This document shows positions 19,284 to 28,044 of a stretch of DNA of 64,000 nucleotides, piece by piece. The stretch's first letter is position 1, and the number at the start of each line of letters is the position of its first letter. The notes below the pieces were generated by a model. It was not told the origin of the DNA, ran no database searches, and saw only the letters and a program-made list of their open reading frames with translations. The translations under genes and the position numbers were made by a program. Source of the stretch: CAYUPI01 sp964446585 (GTDB lineage: Bacteria; Verrucomicrobiota; Verrucomicrobiia; Limisphaerales; UBA8199); the NCBI GenBank assembly GCA_964446585.1, contig CAYUPI010000006.1, forward strand, positions 124,001 through 188,000, given 5' to 3'.

Positions 19284-20222
19284 CTACCACCCGACGTTTG
19301 TGAGCCACCGGGCGACGTCGTTTCCAGTCCACGAGTCTGTCAGGTGCGATGCATTTCCGAATTCGATCAACTCATGTGAACGTTTCCATTCGTCCAGTTC
19401 GACGGTCTGGTCATGCGGAAAGACCGGGGCGAGCCGCCGGTAATTGTCCTTGAGGAGCTGCCGGCACTGGAAGTCGGCAATTCCCATGCTGGCGTCTAAA
19501 AGCAAGCTGACCAGTGGTTTGGCCCACTGCGCCAGACCCCAATCCAGGTTTTTCCCTTTGATGTAGCTTAAGTTTGTTCCTGTGCCGAATGACAGGAGGT
19601 AAATCTCGCCGAGTTTTGGGGCGGGCTCGGTATTGCGCGGGTCCTGGGTCTGGGCCACAGCCGCCATGCTCGGATTGTTGGCGACCACGCCGCCGTCGAT
19701 GTACGAGCCGTGCGCAGGGAAGTAGGTCGGCGCGGCGCTCGTGTCCAACGCCACTTCAACGACAAATTCATCTCCATCCGAATCCTCACCCGGAAAGTTG
19801 TGAAAGAATTTCGGATTCCACGTTCGCTTTGTTTCGTCCCTGTCGGCGTTGTCCAGGTTGAAAGACGGAATCAGCACCCGCTTTTTCAAATCCTTCAGCC
19901 GCTTGTCCTGGAAAACTTTTTTCAGGCTCTTCTCCAGGTTCTTCTGGTCGTAATCGGCGCCGAAAATCCTGCCGAGGTTGAAAATGTCATCGAGCAAAGA
20001 ATCAGCAAAGATTTTTTCGGCGTTTTCCTGATACAGAGAAATCAGTTCGTCCAACGATTTGCCCGCGGCGAGGCCGAGGGCGATGATGCCGCCGGTCGAT
20101 GTGCCGGCGAGCAAATCGGCGCGGCTGGTGAGCTGGGGCACCCGGCCCTCGAGGCGCTTCAGCAGGGCCAGGCTGACGAGGCCGCAAATGCCGCCGCCGT
20201 CGAATGAGAGTATGCGATACAT
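19284..20222 (-). CDS. Patatin-like phospholipase
   Basis: 312 residues on the reverse strand. The oxyanion-hole motif SFDGGGICG lies at residues 6-14, the nucleophile elbow GTSTGG at 40-45 (Ser42), and the catalytic Asp in YIDGGVVANNP near residue 176. The family hydrolyses acyl chains from lipids. There is no secretion signal, so it is probably cytoplasmic. The LTSRADLLAGTSTGG and LNLDNADRDETKRTWNPKFFHN text is close to plant-like bacterial patatins, including those used as CBASS effectors, but no cyclase gene is nearby, so a defence role is unsupported. A stand-alone lipase is the simplest reading. Confidence 0.9.
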   Translation of the reverse strand: MYRILSFDGGGICGLVSLALLKRLEGRVPQLTSRADLLAGTSTGGIIALGLAAGKSLDELISLYQENAEKIFADSLLDDIFNLGRIFGADYDQKNLEKSLKKVFQDKRLKDLKKRVLIPSFNLDNADRDETKRTWNPKFFHNFPGEDSDGDEFVVEVALDTSAAPTYFPAHGSYIDGGVVANNPSMAAVAQTQDPRNTEPAPKLGEIYLLSFGTGTNLSYIKGKNLDWGLAQWAKPLVSLLLDASMGIADFQCRQLLKDNYRRLAPVFPHDQTVELDEWKRSHELIEFGNASHLTDSWTGNDVARWLTNVGW

Positions 20223-20278
20223 GCGATGCGACTATCGAGCCGGCGTTAGAGGTATGCACCTTTCCGCAAGCATGGTGG

Positions 20279-21250
20279 TCAAAACAAGTGCTTGAACTTG
20301 AGCCCCAGCCGGATTCCGGCGGCGGCGATGCGCCGCTGGGCGAGCGAGCGGGCATTGTCCTCGTAGTTTGAGTTGAGCTCAGGCACGTCCACTGCAGTGA
20401 TGTTTTGCTGGTACTTGGCATGCTTGAGGTTTCCATCCAGATAAGCGAAGGCGCCGGCGTAGTTGAAGCTCTCCTCGGCCCAGGATTGATACGTTTTGTG
20501 GTGCTTCAACTCCTTCAGTTTTGCCTTTGTGAGCAATGGGTTGGTTTCAATCGTGTCTGCGATGTGATCGATGAAGGTGTAGCTCTCACCGGTCCCCAAC
20601 AGTTCATCCCAGAAGGAATGCAGCTTGACGGGCGATGAGTGCGGCTTGATGGCCACCACGTTGCCACCGGAATCGCCGTTCGGTCCGGGAAATTCCGGCG
20701 AAAACCACGTCGCGCAATGCAGCGGCTGATGGATGTCGCCAAGCAGATGCAGATACCAGCACAGGGCAATGGCGCGATTCGTGATGTCGCCAGACGCGGA
20801 TTTCAACTCAGCCTCCATGGTGGCGAGTCGTTCCACCGCGTTGGTGACGCCTGGTTGATAAGCGGCCGGGTCGAATGCGGCGCGATCGGCCGGGAGGATG
20901 TAAGGCAAATCGATGAAGTGCCAATCGGGATGGTGATAGCGGGTGATGCGCTCGGGCTTGGGAGGTCGGCCGGGCAGGGCTGGACGGACCAGATCCGGCC
21001 AAGTGGCGGCGCGCAGAAAAACCCACTCATCATGATCGACGCCGGCGGCCAGTTCCGCCTCGAGCAATTCGGCGTAATGCGGGTGATGCCGGAGCAGTTG
21101 CGCGGCCGCTGTGCGCTTGGCCGGAGACATCGCGCGCCAGGCCAGCTCGGCCACGATCATGTGCCCCGTGCTGTTCCAGGCGCGCACGTGGCCGGCAAAT
21201 AGACACACTGCCACCGCAAGGATCCGATTAATGAACCAAGAGATCTTCAC
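20279..21250 (-). CDS. Exported S1/P1-type zinc nuclease
   Basis: 323 residues from a GTG at 21250, chosen because GAGGA stands 7 nt before it and because it yields a proper signal peptide (ISWFINRILAVAVCLFAGH) cut before a Trp. In S1/P1 nucleases that N-terminal Trp binds zinc, and the mature start WNSTGHMIVAELA matches. Further zinc ligands are visible in HHPDWHFIDLPY, LCWYLHLLGDIHQPLHC and the later SFWDELLG. It should degrade single-stranded DNA/RNA or 3'-nucleotides in the periplasm or outside the cell. It is transcribed in the same direction as the patatin gene 56 nt downstream. An ATG at 21292 would add 14 residues. Confidence 0.9.
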   Translation of the reverse strand: MKISWFINRILAVAVCLFAGHVRAWNSTGHMIVAELAWRAMSPAKRTAAAQLLRHHPHYAELLEAELAAGVDHDEWVFLRAATWPDLVRPALPGRPPKPERITRYHHPDWHFIDLPYILPADRAAFDPAAYQPGVTNAVERLATMEAELKSASGDITNRAIALCWYLHLLGDIHQPLHCATWFSPEFPGPNGDSGGNVVAIKPHSSPVKLHSFWDELLGTGESYTFIDHIADTIETNPLLTKAKLKELKHHKTYQSWAEESFNYAGAFAYLDGNLKHAKYQQNITAVDVPELNSNYEDNARSLAQRRIAAAGIRLGLKFKHLF

Positions 21251-21389
21251 AAAGCGATCCTCAACGTGAGCTGCAAGAGGACCGTACGGCACGAACCGGA
21301 AATCCGCACGTTATTTTTGACCAGACGCCAATTCCCCCAAGCGGCATTAGCTTGCTGGTTGTTCGCGTTTTATTCGGAAGACGAATTTG

Positions 21390-21419
21390 TTCGCAGTCAG
21401 AAGGAGCGCAGGTTAAGAT
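21390..21419 (+). promoter_or_regulatory. Candidate promoter of the first moxR operon (leaderless type)
   Basis: TTCGCA at 21390-21395, an 18-nt spacer and TAAGAT at 21414-21419, with the ATG at 21426, 6 nt after the -10 box. An AAGGAG further up (21401-21406) is too far from the ATG to act as an SD. The -35 is weak; the case rests on the -10 and its position. Confidence 0.33.
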
Positions 21420-21425
21420 ACTGCC

Positions 21426-22472
21426 ATGCCTGAGCGGGTGGAAGAAATTCAGAGCAGGGTGTCGGTCGCCGCTATGCCGGCCCTGGTTGTTTCGGGTGTA
21501 TTCGCGGAAGTGGACCAGGAGGCGGTGCGAAATTCGCATCAAGCCGCGCGGGCGGTGTACCAGAACATCGCCGCGAACATCGCTCGGATCATGCAAGGGC
21601 AGGCCGGCTCGACCCGGAAACTGCTGGCGGCGCTGGCCAGCGGTGGCCACGTGTTATTGGAAGATTTTCCCGGCACGGGCAAGACCACGCTGGCCAAAGC
21701 TCTTGCCCGCTCGATTGACGCACAATTCAAACGAATCCAGTTCACGCCCGATCTGCTGCCCTCCGATATCCTGGGTGTCTCGGTTTTCAGCCAGCTCGAT
21801 CAGCAGTTCCATTTTCACGAAGGCCCCATCTTTACGAACGTCCTTTTGGCCGATGAAATCAACCGCGCCTCACCCCGCACGCAATCGGCGCTGCTGGAGG
21901 CGATGGGCGAAAGTCAGGTCAGCGTGGATGGCGAACGGCGCGATTTATCCGGATTGTTCTTCGTCATCGCCACTCAAAACCCGGTCGAGTTCCGCGGCAC
22001 GTATCCCCTACCGGAGGCGCAAATGGACCGCTTTGCGATGCAGTTTGCGCTAGGTTACGTGCCGCCGGACAATGAGGTTGCCATCCTCACAGCTCAGGAA
22101 CACAACCACCCGCTGGTCGAGCTCAAATCCTGCGCTTCCATGGCGGACGTGCTGGCGCTGCGGCGCGCCGTCGAGGAAGTGCGCTTCAGCGACGAATTGA
22201 AACGGTATGTCGTGGAATTGGTCGGGGCGACACGCGCGGCCCCGGGAGTGCAGTTGGGTGCCAGCCCCCGAGCTTCTCTCGCCCTGATGAAGGCTGCCCA
22301 GGCGCTCGCATTATTTGACGGACTCGATTTCGTAACGCCGGAGCAAATCCAGGAACTGGCGGCGCCGGTGATCGCACATCGGCTCGTGATGGAACCTCAG
22401 GCGCGCTTTTCGGGTCAAACGGCGCAATCGGTCGTCGAAGAAGTAGTAAAGAAAACGAAGGTGCCTGCCTGA
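21426..22472 (+). CDS. MoxR-family AAA+ ATPase (first MoxR system)
   Basis: 348 residues. Walker A is EDFPGTGKTTLAKA (near residues 79-92), Walker B VLLADEINRASPRTQSALLEAM, sensor 1 FFVIATQNP, arginine finger region YPLPEAQMDRF, and the C-terminal lid with GASPRASLALMKAAQALA. This is the MoxR/RavA chaperone group. It is followed by a DUF58 protein and a transglutaminase protein in the same direction, the standard three-gene MoxR module. The N-terminal 30 residues are variable, so an internal start is possible. Likely role: ATP-driven remodelling or maturation of partner proteins at the membrane. Confidence 0.92.
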   Translation: MPERVEEIQSRVSVAAMPALVVSGVFAEVDQEAVRNSHQAARAVYQNIAANIARIMQGQAGSTRKLLAALASGGHVLLEDFPGTGKTTLAKALARSIDAQFKRIQFTPDLLPSDILGVSVFSQLDQQFHFHEGPIFTNVLLADEINRASPRTQSALLEAMGESQVSVDGERRDLSGLFFVIATQNPVEFRGTYPLPEAQMDRFAMQFALGYVPPDNEVAILTAQEHNHPLVELKSCASMADVLALRRAVEEVRFSDELKRYVVELVGATRAAPGVQLGASPRASLALMKAAQALALFDGLDFVTPEQIQELAAPVIAHRLVMEPQARFSGQTAQSVVEEVVKKTKVPA

Positions 22473-22522
22473 AGATTTTGGATCTTGCGTTTTGGATTTT
22501 GGATTGTTGATTTCACGTCGTC
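22473..22522. repeat. Word array A (T/G-rich) before the DUF58 gene
   Basis: The junction between moxR and the DUF58 gene is filled with the tandem word GTTTTGGATTTTGGATTG and degenerate copies (22479-22512). Read on the other strand it is an AATCCAAAA array, the same style as the arrays in the second Bat operon. No facing arm is seen on the left. Confidence 0.6.
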
Positions 22523-23866
22523 GTGAATCTTTTGCTGCGTCCGTTGTACCGCGCCTACCGGCTCGGGTCCGGGATTCGGCACTGGTGTCAGTTGCGTTTT
22601 ACGCCGGCGGGGTTGGCCGTTTTGTGCGCACTGGTGGCTACAAGCGTCCTTGGGCCGGACACGGATAACAATGTGGCGTATCAGGCCCTGGCACTGCTGA
22701 TGGGTTTGCTGGTCGTAGCCGCGGCGTTCGTCTGGACTTTCCGTTCCTCCTTTTCCGCCCTGCGATTGCTGCCGCGCTTCGGCACCGTCGGTTGTCCGCT
22801 CACCTACACAGTGGTGCTTAGGAATTTGACGGCCAGGAACCAGGCTGGGTTGACGTTGATGGAAGAGCTCGCCGATTCGCGGCCCTCGTTTCGAGAATGG
22901 GCGACGGCCCAGGCTGCCGAGCGCAAGCGCCACCGGTCATTCCGCTTCAGCGCGCGCCCGTGGGCGAACCCTTTCCGGGAGCTGGCCGTCAAGGATGCGG
23001 CCGTGCCCACCGCCACCCCCCAGGAGGAAGTCGAGGTCCGGCTGCAGCTCACACCCGTGCGCCGAGGTGCGCTGCGATTCAAAGGCGTACGGTTGGCGCG
23101 GCCTGATCCCCTCGGGCTGCTGCGGGCCTTTACGAAAATGCCGATGCCACAGACGACGCTGATACTTCCCCGGCGTTATAGGCTTCCTCCTTTGAGCTTT
23201 CCCGGCACACTCAAATATCAGGACGGCGGAGTCGCCCTGGCGTCGAACGTGGGCCAAAGCGAGGAATTCGTGGCGCTGCGCGATTACCGTCACGGAGATC
23301 CTCTGCGGCACATTCATTGGCGCACCTGGGCCAAAGCCGGCAAACCGGTGGTGAAAGAATTCGAAGACGAATTCTTTGTGCGTCATGCATTGGTACTGGA
23401 CACTTTTACCGCCGACCCGCACAGCGAAGTTTTCGAGGAAGCCGTATCGGTGGCGGCATCGTTCGCCTGCGCCATTCAGACCCAGGAATCGTTGCTCGAC
23501 CTGTTGTTCGTCGGCCCCCAGTCCTACAAGTTTACTGCGGGGCGCGGTCTGGCGCACACGGAGCAGATGTTGGAGATTCTGGCCTCGGTGAGACCCTGTG
23601 GCGACCAGCCGTTCGGGGCGCTGGAACATTTGGTCCTCAACCATATCACCGCGGTCAGCGGCTGCCTTTGCGTCCTGATGGCGTGGGACCAGGAGCGGCG
23701 GGCCTTCGTGGAAAAAATCAAACGGCTGAATATTCCGGTGATGGTCCTGGTGATTGTCGAGCCCGGCGGTCCCACGCTCGAACCCGGCCCGATGAGCGAA
23801 GACCCGGCGAAGTTCCGGGTATTGCAACTGGGCCGGATTGAGCAGGACCTGGCAAACCTGATTTGA
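22523..23866 (+). CDS. DUF58 (vWA-like) membrane protein, first MoxR system
   Basis: 447 residues from a GTG at 22523. Two hydrophobic segments follow the start (about 28-50 and 55-75), then a beta domain and the DUF58 signature: the block EEFVALRDYRHGDPLRHIHWRTWAK near residues 250-275, then the degenerate von Willebrand A-like domain (VRHALVLDTFTAD with a DTFxAD variant of the metal site). The RxYxxGDxxRxIxWxxxAR pattern defines the family. It works with MoxR; substrates are unknown. A word array occupies the space between moxR and this gene, so translation is probably reinitiated rather than SD-driven. Confidence 0.88.
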   Translation: MNLLLRPLYRAYRLGSGIRHWCQLRFTPAGLAVLCALVATSVLGPDTDNNVAYQALALLMGLLVVAAAFVWTFRSSFSALRLLPRFGTVGCPLTYTVVLRNLTARNQAGLTLMEELADSRPSFREWATAQAAERKRHRSFRFSARPWANPFRELAVKDAAVPTATPQEEVEVRLQLTPVRRGALRFKGVRLARPDPLGLLRAFTKMPMPQTTLILPRRYRLPPLSFPGTLKYQDGGVALASNVGQSEEFVALRDYRHGDPLRHIHWRTWAKAGKPVVKEFEDEFFVRHALVLDTFTADPHSEVFEEAVSVAASFACAIQTQESLLDLLFVGPQSYKFTAGRGLAHTEQMLEILASVRPCGDQPFGALEHLVLNHITAVSGCLCVLMAWDQERRAFVEKIKRLNIPVMVLVIVEPGGPTLEPGPMSEDPAKFRVLQLGRIEQDLANLI

Positions 23867-23876
23867 ACTAATCCGG

Positions 23877-26000
23877 ATGAAGACACCTCCACTCCTGTTG
23901 GGAGCAAGCCTGTTGTTTTGGGGCTGGGAGACAGGCTTCGTCCTGCCGGGCCTTCTCCTGGCGGTGGTGCTGGAGAGTTCGAGATGGGTCCAGATCCGCT
24001 GGGAAATCTCGGAAGAGGAATTCAGCCGCATTTGGATCTTTTGCACGCTGCTCTTCCTGGGAACCGCCATCTACGCCTTTACCGCCAATGAAGGACCAGC
24101 GGACTTCCGCGGCCTACTGCAAAATCCAAACTATTTCACCCAACACAATGCCGGGACGGCCAGCGCCCGGACGGCGGCAGCGCTGATTCGCTGGCTGCCG
24201 ATGATTTTTTTCTTTTTCATCGCCGCCCAGGTATTCAGTTCGAGCCAGGGCATTCCGTTGGAGACGATCTCCCTGATCATGCGGCTGCGGTGGAAGCGCG
24301 CCCAGAAGCAGGGTCTGCCCCGGCCGCCCATGCGCGTCGTCGATATTTCGTACGCCTACTTCGGACTGTGCCTGCTGGCCGCCTGCAGCCACAGCCGCGA
24401 AGATAACCTGTTTTTCTGGGGATTAGGCGGACTGCTCGCCTGGGGCCTGTGGTCACAGCGCGCGCGACGATTCAGCGCCTTGACCTGGGCAACAGCGCTC
24501 GCCGCGGCGGTCCTGCTCGGCTATGGAGGTCAGCGCGGCCTCGGTCAGTTGCAGCGCTATCTGGACGGCCTCAACAGCCAATGGCTGGCCAGCTTCACCC
24601 GTCGGGGCGGCTCCGAGGGCGATAAGAGCAAAACTTCTCTGGGTCAAATCGGCCGGATCAAAACCTCGGGCAAGATTGTGATTCGTCTTGAGCCAAGGGA
24701 GGGCACTGCGCCGCCGGGCCTGCTGCGTGAAGCCAGTTACCGCACTTACAAAGCGCAAACCTGGTATGCGGGAAATCAGAGGAACGATTTCGAGAACATC
24801 CAACCCTCGCTAATAACCAAAGACACGTGGGTGTTGGTGCAGGGCAAGACCAACGCCGCGTCAGTCAAAATCGCTGCCTATCTCGATCGGCGCCGCGAGG
24901 GCCTTCACGTAGGGCTGCTGCCGCTAGCCGAGGGCAGCGGGCGCCTGGAAAAATGCTCCGCCTACAATCTTTATCAAAACAAAACGGGCGCGGTGCTGGC
25001 TGAAGGACCCGGCCTTGTGATGCTGGAGGACTGGTATGGACCTGGAAAAACCATCGATTCCCCACCGGACGACCGTGAAGACAAGCAGGTATCACCCGCG
25101 GAGACGCGCGTGCTTTCGAGCGTAACCAATGAACTGCAACTGGCAGGCAAGAGTCGTCAGGAAATATTGCGAACGCTGGAGAGGTTCTTCGCAACAGAGT
25201 TTTCTTATAGCACCTGGCAAGCACCTCCGCGTTCTGCAACTGCGAACGAAACCCCGCTGGCCCGTTTCCTGACTGAGACGCGCAGCGGTCACTGTGAGTA
25301 CTTTGCAACGGCCACGGTGCTGCTGCTGCGCAAGCTCGATATCCCCGCCCGCTACGCGGTTGGCTATGTCGTTCACGAGGCGTCCGGAAAGAGTTTTGTT
25401 GTTCGCCAGCGGGATGCCCATGCCTGGTCCCTTGTATGGAATGACGAACAGGGAACCTGGGAGAATTTTGATACCACGCCGGCCTCCTGGCTCAATGCGG
25501 AAGCGTCTCGAGCATCCGCTTTCCAATTCCTCTCGGACGCATGGTCGCGAGTAGTCTTCGAGTTCGCCAAATTGCGCTACGGCCAATACCGGCTCCGGCA
25601 GTATTTCCTTTGGGCGTTGGTGCCAGTTCTCGGCGTGCTGCTTTTCCAGATCCTGCTGCGCAGCCGGCGCCGGCGCCGAAACGGCCGCGACGGATCAGCG
25701 GCCAGCCGCCCGACCTGGCCGGGGTTGGACTCAGAATTCTATCAATTGGAATCCCGGCTGGCGGCGCGCGGCATCCGGCGCCAGCCGAGCGAACCGCTGT
25801 CGGCCTGGCTGGCGCGGGCTGCCAGTGAACCTGCCGTGCTGGGCGAACGCCAATCGCTCGAGAACCTGTTGCTATTGCACTACCGTTATCGTTTCGATCC
25901 GCGCGGCCTCAGACCGGCCGAGCGCGAGGCTCTGCGCAGCCGGAGCAATTCCTGCCTTGGTGGCCTATCGCGGGCAGGGAAGACTCGGGTCAGGGCTTAA
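23877..26000 (+). CDS. Membrane protein with transglutaminase-like domain (TgpA type)
   Basis: 707 residues. The N-terminal 230 residues hold about six membrane helices; a periplasmic transglutaminase-like domain follows with the catalytic triad visible as Cys473 (TRSGHCEYFA), His515 (RDAHAWSLVW) and Asp532 (ENFDTTP). A last helix lies near 570-590 (YFLWALVPVLGVLLFQIL), then an Arg-rich cytoplasmic tail resembling DUF4129. The architecture fits TgpA-type proteins found in MoxR-DUF58 operons. Role unknown; a peptidase or cross-linking activity in the periplasm is possible. The 3' end overlaps the convergent ygfZ gene by 11 nt. Confidence 0.9.
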   Translation: MKTPPLLLGASLLFWGWETGFVLPGLLLAVVLESSRWVQIRWEISEEEFSRIWIFCTLLFLGTAIYAFTANEGPADFRGLLQNPNYFTQHNAGTASARTAAALIRWLPMIFFFFIAAQVFSSSQGIPLETISLIMRLRWKRAQKQGLPRPPMRVVDISYAYFGLCLLAACSHSREDNLFFWGLGGLLAWGLWSQRARRFSALTWATALAAAVLLGYGGQRGLGQLQRYLDGLNSQWLASFTRRGGSEGDKSKTSLGQIGRIKTSGKIVIRLEPREGTAPPGLLREASYRTYKAQTWYAGNQRNDFENIQPSLITKDTWVLVQGKTNAASVKIAAYLDRRREGLHVGLLPLAEGSGRLEKCSAYNLYQNKTGAVLAEGPGLVMLEDWYGPGKTIDSPPDDREDKQVSPAETRVLSSVTNELQLAGKSRQEILRTLERFFATEFSYSTWQAPPRSATANETPLARFLTETRSGHCEYFATATVLLLRKLDIPARYAVGYVVHEASGKSFVVRQRDAHAWSLVWNDEQGTWENFDTTPASWLNAEASRASAFQFLSDAWSRVVFEFAKLRYGQYRLRQYFLWALVPVLGVLLFQILLRSRRRRRNGRDGSAASRPTWPGLDSEFYQLESRLAARGIRRQPSEPLSAWLARAASEPAVLGERQSLENLLLLHYRYRFDPRGLRPAEREALRSRSNSCLGGLSRAGKTRVRA

Positions 26001-27081
26001 ACGGCAACTCGACCACTCGCGCCCGGCTCTCACCCGCCGCCGATTTCAGGATCAACTCATTCCCCACAGAGCCAGCTTCCTGGCGCAGTTCGGCCAGGGC
26101 GATATTGCCCTTCATCACCTGTGAAAAAGCGGCACTGGTCACGTGCCCCGCCTCCCGGCCGGCTTGAAATAGCTTGTCTCCCTTGACCGGCAGCTTCTCC
26201 AAATCATCGACGAGGCGCAAACCGCGCAGTTCCTTGTTGACGTGGCCCAACGTATGAATTCGGTTCAACACTTCCTGTCCGATATAGCAGCCCTTGGTGT
26301 AACTCACCGCACGGCCTTCGATGCCGCACTCCTGTGGAAACTTGGTTTCATCCATATCCGCGCCGAACCGCGGCACGCCCGCTTCAATGCGTGCCGTCTC
26401 GAACGCCTGCCAGCCCACGGGACGACCGCCGACGGCGCAAACGCAACCGTTAAGCCGTTCCGCCAGATTGCGCAGCCCCGGGGTCGGCACGAACAGCTCG
26501 AAGCCGGCCGTCCCCAGCCGAGGCTGGTTCATCAGGTAAACTTCACCCAGCTTCGCGTGATCTAATTTGACGAAAGCGAATGCTCGTCCGGGGAGCTCGT
26601 GAATCAGTCCCAGCGCCGTCATCGCCGCGGAGGCTTTCGGTCCTTGAACGCTGAGCAATCCGTAAAGCGGCGCGACATCCGTGACCTGCACGTCATCCGC
26701 CACAATGAATTTCTCGAGGCGCTGGGAAACCCTCTCAGTCAGAGCGGGCTCGAAATCCAGCAACAGCTCGGCCTCCAGGCAATATACATTTAGATCGCTT
26801 TGCATCTTGCCCTTGGCCGTGACGAGCGCCGCATAACACCCCTCCCCCGCCTGCAAACACTGGATGTCGTTCGTCACCTGCCCGTGAAGAAACCGCGCGC
26901 GGTCGGCCCCCGTCACGCAAAGCCGGCTGCGGAAACTGAAATCCAGAAGGCCGGCGGTCTCGCGCAGCGCGGCATGTTCCGCCCGCGCGGCCCCATAACT
27001 GCCCACCACCTGGACGCCGCCAACTTCGGCGAACTGCGCGTTGAGAGCGCGATGAAATTCAGCTAGTACCAGTGGCTCCAT
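25990..27081 (-). CDS. ygfZ: Folate-binding YgfZ/GcvT-fold protein (Fe-S cluster maintenance)
   Basis: 363 residues from ATG 27081, preceded by AAGGTGG; a GTG at 27087 is also in frame. The GcvT-like fold is shown by LDFSFRSRLCVTGADRARFLHGQVTNDIQ and the diagnostic YgfZ motif KGCYIGQEV with Cys near residue 265. YgfZ binds tetrahydrofolate and supports assembly or repair of Fe-S enzymes such as MiaB. It sits tail to tail with the transglutaminase gene. A cysteine desulfurase gene occurs elsewhere in the window (44241). Confidence 0.9.
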   Translation of the reverse strand: MEPLVLAEFHRALNAQFAEVGGVQVVGSYGAARAEHAALRETAGLLDFSFRSRLCVTGADRARFLHGQVTNDIQCLQAGEGCYAALVTAKGKMQSDLNVYCLEAELLLDFEPALTERVSQRLEKFIVADDVQVTDVAPLYGLLSVQGPKASAAMTALGLIHELPGRAFAFVKLDHAKLGEVYLMNQPRLGTAGFELFVPTPGLRNLAERLNGCVCAVGGRPVGWQAFETARIEAGVPRFGADMDETKFPQECGIEGRAVSYTKGCYIGQEVLNRIHTLGHVNKELRGLRLVDDLEKLPVKGDKLFQAGREAGHVTSAAFSQVMKGNIALAELRQEAGSVGNELILKSAAGESRARVVELPFKP

Positions 27082-27111
27082 GGCCACCTTGAACCGGACG
27101 GACGCTGGCGC

Positions 27112-27912
27112 TTATTTCAAGTGCCAGCGGATCGTGTACCGCCAATTCGACTCCGGCTTATACACCTGGGATCCTTTTTCGTTGACGGTAAAATCACCCG
27201 TGCTCTTGTTGTCCGTTTCTTCGCCGCACGCATCCTCGTCCACGTCGTCCAATTGCATCTTGAACGTGCACTTCTGCCCGGCCTGCGCCTTGGGCAACTC
27301 CAGCGCCACCGGGATGGTGACCTGGTTTTTGTCATAGCCCTTGTTCGCCACGTAATAACGTTTTTTCGCATCGCCGAGGGTGGCTTCAAAACAGATGTAC
27401 CACGTCGCGCTTTGCGGTGTGTCGGCCATCTCAATTTCGTCGATCACCAGCGTGCCACCGCCGGCGGCGGCAGCCGGGGCGCCAGCCTTCGCGCGCCGGT
27501 ACACATCAACGCTCGGTTTTTCCTGGCGGTCGGCGTCAAAATTCGACGCAACAATCCACACGTCCTTCTCCGTATCGATCACATACACGACCTGGCGTTC
27601 CTCATCCACGTCCTGCAGATCCGCCGAGGACTGGCCGCCGCGCACATGGAAAAAGCGGGCGGAGTTAAACGGTCCTAGTTTCTTCAGCTGCACGTCGCCC
27701 TCGGCATAGAGCGCGACCTGGTCGTCGGCGCCAAGGACCTGGAAAACGAATTTGTCTTTCTTAATTTCGAGCGTCTGGGAATAGCTCTGCCCCTGGTCAT
27801 TGACCTTCCTGGTGGTCCACTTTCCCGTCGGGACTGGCGCGTCGTCGGCGAACAGTACCGCCGCGGCCAACGCCGTGGCGAAAAACGAAAAGCTGAACAG
27901 TATTCGATTCAT
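27112..27912 (-). CDS. Exported protein of unknown function
   Basis: 266 residues from ATG 27912, giving the signal peptide MNRILFSFSFFATALAAAVL before FADDAPVP. The mature part has two likely beta domains: residues about 27-145 (TGKWTTRKVNDQGQSYSQTLEI, a lipocalin-like start also seen in planctomycete/verrucomicrobial TIGR03067-like proteins) and, after an Ala/Gly linker, residues about 160-266 ending in ESNWRYTIRWHLK. A conserved CFEATLGDAKKRYYV segment lies in the second half. No firm family. The frame stays open upstream to 27987, but that extension lacks signal-peptide character. Confidence 0.7.
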   Translation of the reverse strand: MNRILFSFSFFATALAAAVLFADDAPVPTGKWTTRKVNDQGQSYSQTLEIKKDKFVFQVLGADDQVALYAEGDVQLKKLGPFNSARFFHVRGGQSSADLQDVDEERQVVYVIDTEKDVWIVASNFDADRQEKPSVDVYRRAKAGAPAAAAGGGTLVIDEIEMADTPQSATWYICFEATLGDAKKRYYVANKGYDKNQVTIPVALELPKAQAGQKCTFKMQLDDVDEDACGEETDNKSTGDFTVNEKGSQVYKPESNWRYTIRWHLK

Positions 27913-28044
27913 ATGCTGGATGAGTGTTATGATGTTGCCCCGACGATCTTCTTTTCGCCGCACGCACGCAAGCCATTTGTGGGACAACGCAACATCGTGG
28001 ATTGCTGCCCAGGCCAGCTTTGCTCGCCGTCCGCGCCGCCGATT

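Noticed and set aside
19284..21250. Patatin plus nuclease as an anti-phage island (CBASS-like)
   Set aside because: No nucleotidyltransferase, sensor or second defence gene nearby; the nuclease has a secretion signal.
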